64,000 nt of DNA from Amorphophallus konjac (Eukaryota; Streptophyta; Magnoliopsida; Alismatales; Araceae): contig CM040125.1 in assembly GCA_022559845.1 (NCBI GenBank), positions 290,084,200 through 290,148,199 of the forward strand, given 5' to 3'. A program made the position numbers and the translations under genes. The notes under the pieces were generated by a model that had not been told where the DNA came from, did not search any database, and worked only from the letters and a program-made list of their open reading frames with translations. Of the stretch, positions 58,537-64,000 are shown in pieces (positions within the stretch are counted from its first letter, which is position 1; every line of letters starts with the position of its first letter).

Positions 58537-60057
58537 ATGGAATCTCGGTCGCCCAAGCGATCTGACCGTTGGCCCACCCATGGGTTGGGCAACCATCCTC
58601 TCCACTTCTGTAGGCCTGAAGCCTCGGATTTTTATGGCTCCAACGACCCGGGTGATTACCTACGTTGGGAAGCCGCCATGGAAAAATACTTCGCTTGCTA
58701 TCCCATGTCCGAGGCCGGACAATTCTATTTTGCCAAGGATAGGCTTCATGACCGGGCTGCCAAAAAATGGAGAACCATCGAAGGCTTAAGGCAGGTTAGG
58801 AGGCAATGGCCCCTCGAATCATGGTGGGACATGAAGAGAGAACTTAGGAAGGTCTACGTTCCCCAACCGGTCCCCTCCAACCAGTCCCACCCTCTCACCT
58901 CCAGCCAACCCCGCCAAATTATCTCCAAACAAGTGGGTCACACCTCCAGTCGACCCCACACCCTCACCTCCAACCAAGTGGGATATAGTCGGAGGCAAGA
59001 AGCCCAACCGGTAGCTGAGCCTAGGCCCATCCCCAGGCCGAGAGATGAGGAGCGAGTCCACCCCGAGGCCCCTACTCCAACCCGCACCTTAGATGAAATC
59101 AAGAAAATGCTTTCGGATTGGTTGGATTGGATGAAAAGGACATGTGCTCCTTCACCACCCACGAGAGCTCCAATACCATGACCATCTACTTCTGATCTTT
59201 ATTCGGAACCATCTCATTTGCAGCCACTTCATTCCGAGCCACCCGTGTTTCTAACTGGTACGCTTTTCATTGCCGAGCCACTACTTAGTTGGCTCAATGA
59301 TGGCTTGGTCCCACCTCCATATCCATCAATGGACCCCACCTTACCTTTAGTGCCCGTCAACTCCTACCACACGACATTCCGGTCTAGTCACCATATTGAT
59401 ATATTGGGTGACCTTATGTTGGGTTTAGGTTGGCAATGGAAGTTGACGCACTTATTGGCCCGAGGCTTCGACCAACCCACTAGTCGTAGCTTCACCCATC
59501 CGGCCATAGGGTCCATTACCTCCGTGTGCACCATGGGTTGTGTCACCACGGAGGTTCTCTTATTCCTCCCTATGTCGGTCGAGCCCGACTTCATTCCCTC
59601 TTGCCCAAGGGAGGAATCTTATTTTTTTCTTATGACCACCGTCCCATTCACCATGATGAATGAAGGTGACCACCCACACCTTCAAGAATTTCACAATTGG
59701 GACCGTGACTTGTGGGAATCCATCTCATGGGGTCATACCTTCTTTGATCCTTTTGACCCCTTCGCTAGTGAACCTCCCGAGCTACCACATTCACTCTACT
59801 TCTTCCAAGGAGTTCACTATCACACCACTACCCCTCGGTCTTGTTGGCATGCCTTACCTACATCCCGGGGTGATGACGAATGCAGTTTTGGATCTTCTAA
59901 CCATTCCCCACCCAATTCCCATAGGTCACCAATGCATAAGTGGTACCTATTAGGATGTCTAGGATTCCATTGCGTCCACCATCGAGTGCATCTAGTGTAT
60001 GCATGGCACATATTCAGGTGTCCTGGTCCACCATCGCCTATGCGTAGGTCGGACTAA
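58537..60057 (+). pseudogene. Element I gag-like protein with unrecognised C-terminal half
   Basis: The first ATG in frame is 58537 (MESRSPKRSDRWPT). Residues 30-110 are a Gypsy gag domain (DFYGSNDPGDYLRWEAAMEK, FACYPMS, FAKDRLHDRAAKKWRTIEG, WWDMKRELRKVYVPQ). A Gln/Ser/Pro-rich linker follows. A TGA at 59179 interrupts the frame; it then stays open for 280 codons to 60057. That part is rich in Pro, His, Trp and Phe (FIAEPLLSWLNDGLVPPPYP, SFTHPAIGSITSV, HNWDRDLWESISWGHTFFDP) and matches no family I know. No knuckle, protease or RT motif is seen. It may be gag of a non-autonomous element with an added domain. Confidence 0.7.
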
Positions 60058-60518
60058 CATTAGGTGTGTCTAGGGTCTTGTGTGTCTTTGCATACATCGA
60101 GTCGCGTCGATTTTGCACGCTCGCGTTGTTAGTCCCTTTCGAGCATGAGACTTGTCGGACTTTGGGATCTGTTCTACTTCATATCGGATCTAGTCACATA
60201 AGGGACAAGCGGTGATTCCTAGTGAGTCTTCGAGCCACCTTCCCTCCTTTGAGAGTGACCCCTTCCCGGAGTGTCCACCTCTAGCCTCTTCCCCAACAGC
60301 GTGTGCATATCAAATCTATACGGGATGAGCATGTGTCGATTACTTGGAGTGGAGCGTACTTCGCGCTTCCATGTTCAGTGACGCATCCGCCGGAGCTACT
60401 CGAGCAGCCGCACCCCCTACTTGACGGGGTCAAGTTCTTCCTGTTGTGCCCATGTGGTCATTTGAGTTATCCTATGGTCACTGGGGTCATTCGACATCAT
60501 CTATGGTCATATGAGTTC
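60058..60518. other. Non-coding stretch between I and J
   Basis: No gene is seen. Fragments such as GGCATACATCGAGTCGCG-like sequence recall the I leader style, but no LTR copy was recognised. Confidence 0.45.
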
Positions 60519-60904
60519 TGTGGTATTCTCGGTTTTGATAATGGCTAAACACTATTAGTCATTGATGTTTCCACTCTCATGTGACTAACATACGTGATGT
60601 TTTGTTCATGACAGATATGCCAATGAATCGACAAGGCATTCAGTGAGGATGGCAAAAGTGAAAGCTCATTGATCGCGCCCAAGCAAGGATGCGAACACAA
60701 GCAAAAGTCGACACGTGATATTCGGCTCGTCACACATCCAAGGTCAATGCACAAAGAAGTACAGCCAAGAGAATCCAAGGCCAAAGACTCAGTTGATACC
60801 TTTTAGACTTTCAAGGGAAATGCCACAGATATGAACGGGCTGCTAAAGGACTCAAGCGACGGAGCTAAAGCGGTTAACGGACCGACCCAGGATGAACCGG
60901 GGTC

Positions 60905-61098
60905 TGCCCAGCTGGCGGTCGACCGCCAGCATAGGGGCGGTCGACCGCCCCAGTCAGCAACCCCCAGTTTGCATCTCTCTCAGTGGCAGTCGACCGCCAG
61001 CCAGTAGCGGTCGACCGAAAATTCCAGGGACTAATCCTCTACAGCGATTCTCAGTAGCGGTCGACCGCCAGAAGCTGCAGGTCGACCGCCAGCCCCGA
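60905..61098. repeat. GGTCGACC palindromes in J LTR
   Basis: CTGGCGGTCGACCGCCAG (60910-60927) is a perfect 18-bp palindrome. GGGGCGGTCGACCGCCCC follows; four further partial copies (GCAGTCGACCGCC, GCGGTCGACCG, GCGGTCGACCGCC, CAGGTCGACCGCC) run to 61095. Confidence 0.92.
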
Positions 61099-61229
61099 TG
61101 CAGCCATGTTTGACTTCGATTTCCACCTCGAGGCCAGCCCCTTTCCATGGATTTGTTTAATCAAAACTCACCTAATCTCCCATGATTTATGGATCTGGTC
61201 TGAGGGATGTCTAAGGACCATTCAAAGGT

Positions 61230-61237
61230 TATAAAAC
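61230..61237 (+). promoter_or_regulatory. TATA box in J LTR
   Basis: TATAAAAC lies about 130 bases after the palindromes and ahead of the purine-rich leader, the same order as in A. Confidence 0.6.
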
Positions 61238-61705
61238 ACATGCAAGAGGGTTAGAAACTCTAGTTGATCATTTGAGAAATCAAGGGAGGCTGCAAGGGTG
61301 TGTTCAAGGGAGTGTAGTTCGAAGTACTGTAGCCGTGAACAATACTATGGGAAGAAGCTTCATCCATTCCAAGGGATTCAAGTCCAGATCTGAAGCCATC
61401 TCAACCTCCAAGGAAGCAAGAAGCAATCAAGACTTTCAAAGGTGATCTAAACTGCATTCTTCATCCTCTTCATTAACTCAAGAAGATCAAAAGGAAGATC
61501 GAAGCTACATCCATCGTCTTCTTAATCAACTAGAAAAGATTCAAGGAAGATCATCTCGCAAGGAAGAAGACACCTTCAAAGCATCCGATTCAAGCTTCTG
61601 CAACTCAGACAAGATCTTCTTTCTTTGAGCATACTCTATATCTTGTTTGAGTGATTTGATATTTGTTATCTTTTTCATTTCATACAAACGATTGAAACTG
61701 AAGAT

Positions 61706-61820
61706 CGTCCCTACCGGTGGTTAGTAGAAAGGCAATCGGAAGTTGTCCGATCTGCGGTGTTGACGTCCCTACCTATGGTTAGTAGGAAGGCAATCGGAGG
61801 TCTTTCCGATTTGCGGTTCA
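61706..61820 (+). repeat. 58-bp tandem duplication in J LTR
   Basis: CGTCCCTACC...GGTTAGTAG...GGCAATCGGA occurs at 61706 and again at 61764 with several differences. Confidence 0.85.
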
Positions 61821-62131
61821 GTGCGTGGCACTAGTGGAGCCTCACCGGATTTAGTGAGGGGTGGACGTAGGACTGGGGATTCAGTCCGAACCACCTTAAA
61901 ATCTTGTGTATTGTGGTTTGCTTGTGTGATTGTTTCATTCTAGATGCATGCTTAGGTTCGAATCAATATATTACTTGCTCGTCTTGTCAAGCGAATCATA
62001 GTATTCTTCGATAGGCTAGTTATTTTCCGCTGTAATTTATTTTATCTAGCTATATAGAGGGTTGTATTGCGAAAAGAGGGGCAGATCTATTCACCCCTCC
62101 CCTCCAGATCCGCTGACCACTACTCAACAAG

Positions 62132-62143
62132 TGGTATCAGAGC
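62132..62143 (+). promoter_or_regulatory. Element J primer binding site
   Basis: TGGTATCAGAGC lies two bases after the LTR end. Confidence 0.9.
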
Positions 62144-62156
62144 CTAATATCTCATT

Positions 62157-63951
62157 ATGGGGTCCAACGACCTTGAGGGAATTGGTGGATCAGCGTCTAA
62201 GGGTTATTTACCTGAAGGACATTCTATGAATAGGCCTCCATATTTTACTAGAACTAATTATACTTATTGGAAACATAGTATGCAGGTGTTCATTCGCGCC
62301 CAAGACTACGAACTTTGGCGAGTGATCAGCAAAGGTCCGTATGAGCTGCCGGATGATGAGGACTTGTGGACCAAAGAACAAATAAGGCAATCCACTGTCA
62401 ACTGGAGTGCTAAACACATCATGCAATGCTCACTCCATCCAGTTGAATTCTCAAGAGTGGCTACCTGCGCATCTGTAAAACTAATGTGGGATAAGTTAGA
62501 GGTAATCTACGAAGGAACCTTTCAGGTACGAGAAATAAAAGCCAACATTTTAGTTTCTGAATATGAAATGTTCCGCATGAAGCCTGATGAGTCAATTCAG
62601 AATATGTATGCTCGGTTAACTGTGCTTACTAATAGTCTAACTGATTTGGGAAAGAAATACTCAGAACAGGAAATTGTGAGAAAGATTCTCAGATCATTGA
62701 CTCCCGCATGGCACACAAAGCTACCGTGGTTGAAGAATCGAGAGATCTCACAACTACAAAGGTAGATGAACTCATTGGGTCATTAATGACATATGAGATC
62801 AACCTTAAGAACAAAGAGGCTGAGGTGCCTAAGAAAAAGCCCCTAGCTCTTAAAGCAGGACCCAGTGGTCAAGGCTCTTCTGATGAAGGTGAGGATTCGA
62901 CAAGTGAGCGAGATGAGGATGACGTAGCCATGCTCACACGTAAGTTCAGAAAATTCATGAGAAATGAAGGTAAGAGCTTCATGAGAGGAAGGTCAAAGGT
63001 AAGAAATTGTTTCAAATCTAATTCTGAAAACTCTAAGAAATCTGATAAAATCATTTGTTATTCTTGCAATAAACCAGGACATTTCAAGAATGATTGTCCC
63101 GACAGATTCAGAAAAGTCGACAAATGGAAGGGTAAAAAGAAGAACAAGGCCTTGGTGTCCACATGGAGTGATGAAGAGGAAAGTGATGACGGAACTAACT
63201 CCTCGGACAAAGAAAAAGAAGATCTCTATCTTATGGCCAAAGGTGATGAAGAAATTGAGGTAAATTCTCTATTTGAAGATTATACAATTGATGATTGGGA
63301 GGATGCATATATACAACTCATGGAAAAATATGAAATGTACAAAAAGGAGAATAAATCATTGAAAAAGAAAATTAACTCATTTGTGCATGATCATGATATG
63401 AATGATAAGAATGCTCTACTTGAAACTAAAATTGAAGATCTTAAGAAAATGATTGAGAACTTGGAGGAAGGAAGAAAAGAAAAGGCTGACTTGGAAACTG
63501 AATATGAAGATTTGAGAAATGAGATTGATAGCATGAAGCTAAAAATGCAAACCTATGAAAAAGACAGCAAATTGAGCAATGAAAAGTATGAAGCTGTCAA
63601 ACAAGTCAACATTCAACTCCTGCAGAATATTGAAAACTTACAAAAAGAATTGAAGGATAAACAACAATCTTTGAAAAAAAAATGTGGATGGAAGAGAAAA
63701 CCTAGATGCTTTGCTAGGAACCAGAATGAACTTCAACAAGGAAGGGTTGGATTTTGAACCTACAAACAAAAGACCAATTGGGCTAAAAATAGTCACATTT
63801 GTTTCCTCTTCTGATGCTTCAACCTCAAAAATAACATCCAAAGGAAAAGAAAAGATTGAAGAAGCAGTCACTGAAATTCTTAAAAAGTCTGTCCAAAAGC
63901 CTAAGAAAGGTCGACCTTCCCCGCAGCATAGGTCAACACTTCCTCGGTAAT
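62157..63951 (+). pseudogene. Element J gag (UBN2 type), two frameshifts
   Basis: The start at 62157 (MGSNDLEGIGGSASKGYLPEGH) lies 14 bases past the PBS. The UBN2-type domain holds NYTYWKHSMQVFIRAQDYELW, KHIMQCSLHPVEFS and LMWDKLEVIYEG. At 62720 a missing base moves the frame at HTK-ATVVEE; it then runs 62708-63680 with the knuckle CYSCNKPGHFKNDC (about 63058-63100), an acidic linker and a coiled coil. A run of A residues at 63674-63682 shifts it again into a segment with ENLDALLG and GLDFEP, ending at 63951. Both shifts are single-base events, so the copy decayed only mildly. Function: particle formation and RNA packaging. Confidence 0.88.
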
Positions 63952-64000
63952 TGCATGCTCAATCTTCCAGATATCACCATAACTGGATTGCACATTCATA

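Larger units (their letters stand above)
56216..60518 (+). mobile_element. Element I: Gypsy-type element with gag-like frame and no pol
   Basis: It is plus-strand: LTR (56216 or earlier to 58196), PBS at 58200, one frame with a Gypsy gag domain (58537-60057), then about 460 non-coding bases before the LTR of J. No RT, protease or integrase motif and no 3' LTR is seen. G lies directly upstream, so the LTR start of I may be on the far side of G or lost. Confidence 0.75.
60519..62129 (+). repeat. Element J 5' LTR
   Basis: The end ACTCAACA at 62129 is fixed by the PBS. The start at TGTGGTATTC (60519) is inferred from the TG and from a following GATAATGGC stretch like the start of A. It holds GGTCGACCGCC palindromes (60905-61095), a TATA box (61230), a 58-bp tandem duplication (61706-61763 and 61764-61820) and the conserved Copia motif (61860-61905). 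Confidence 0.7.
60519..64000 (+). mobile_element. Element J: Sirevirus-like Copia element, 5' part
   Basis: The plus-strand LTR, PBS and UBN2-type gag run off the right edge. The gag closes with the NLDALLG...GLDFEP motif shared with D and E. Pol, if present, lies beyond the window. Confidence 0.85.

Overview
The window is plant nuclear DNA made almost entirely of nested LTR retrotransposons. I find no convincing host gene, tRNA, rRNA or CRISPR array. The assignment to a plant with a large, repeat-rich genome rests on three things: Copia elements whose primer binding sites read TGGTATCAGAGC (initiator Met-tRNA type), plant-type Copia gag (UBN2-like domain plus CCHC knuckles) and Gypsy LTRs of about 3 kb. 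The species cannot be told from the sequence. Every coding region I can support is retroelement-derived and broken. All comparisons below were made by eye.

Layout, left to right. Element E (minus, Copia, Sirevirus-like) occupies 1-2668 with gag, PBS and LTR. Element D (minus, Copia) has RT, an integrase remnant and gag at 3445-6970 and continues at 18106-18749. Element A (plus, Copia, gag-only, LTRs of 3011 and 3010 bp) lies at 6971-18105 and sits inside the gag of D with target duplication TTTCT. Element B (minus, relative of A, gag-only) fills 18750-29069 and sits inside the LTR of D. Element C (plus, Gypsy with gag, protease, RT and part of RNase H) starts at 29070 inside the LTR of B and ends in a broken 3' LTR at about 37206, followed by an inverted LTR end (37207-37395). 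F1 and F2 (minus, Copia) fill 37593-42477 and share a 1.34-kb near-identical block. Element G (minus, Gypsy, long gag-like frame, no pol seen) spans about 42758-56215 and is interrupted by a 3.05-kb solo LTR, H (47768-50821). Element I (plus, Gypsy-type gag with an unrecognised C-terminal part, no pol) covers 56216-60518. Element J (plus, Copia, LTR and gag) covers 60519-64000 and runs off the window.

Three themes stand out. First, A, B, G and I carry gag but no reverse transcriptase or integrase. A and B, though different families, share the same sequence just after gag where pol should start, so they look like long-lived non-autonomous lineages that depend on enzymes from other elements. 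Second, the U3 parts of nearly all LTR families carry arrays of short palindromes. The Copia ones centre on GTCGAC with a period near 73-76 bp in E, F1 and F2. The Gypsy ones are ACGGTC...GACCGT pairs. Third, a block of about 105 bp is conserved between three otherwise divergent Gypsy elements (C, H and G). Most in-frame stops look like C-to-T or G-to-A changes, as expected for methylated, silenced DNA.
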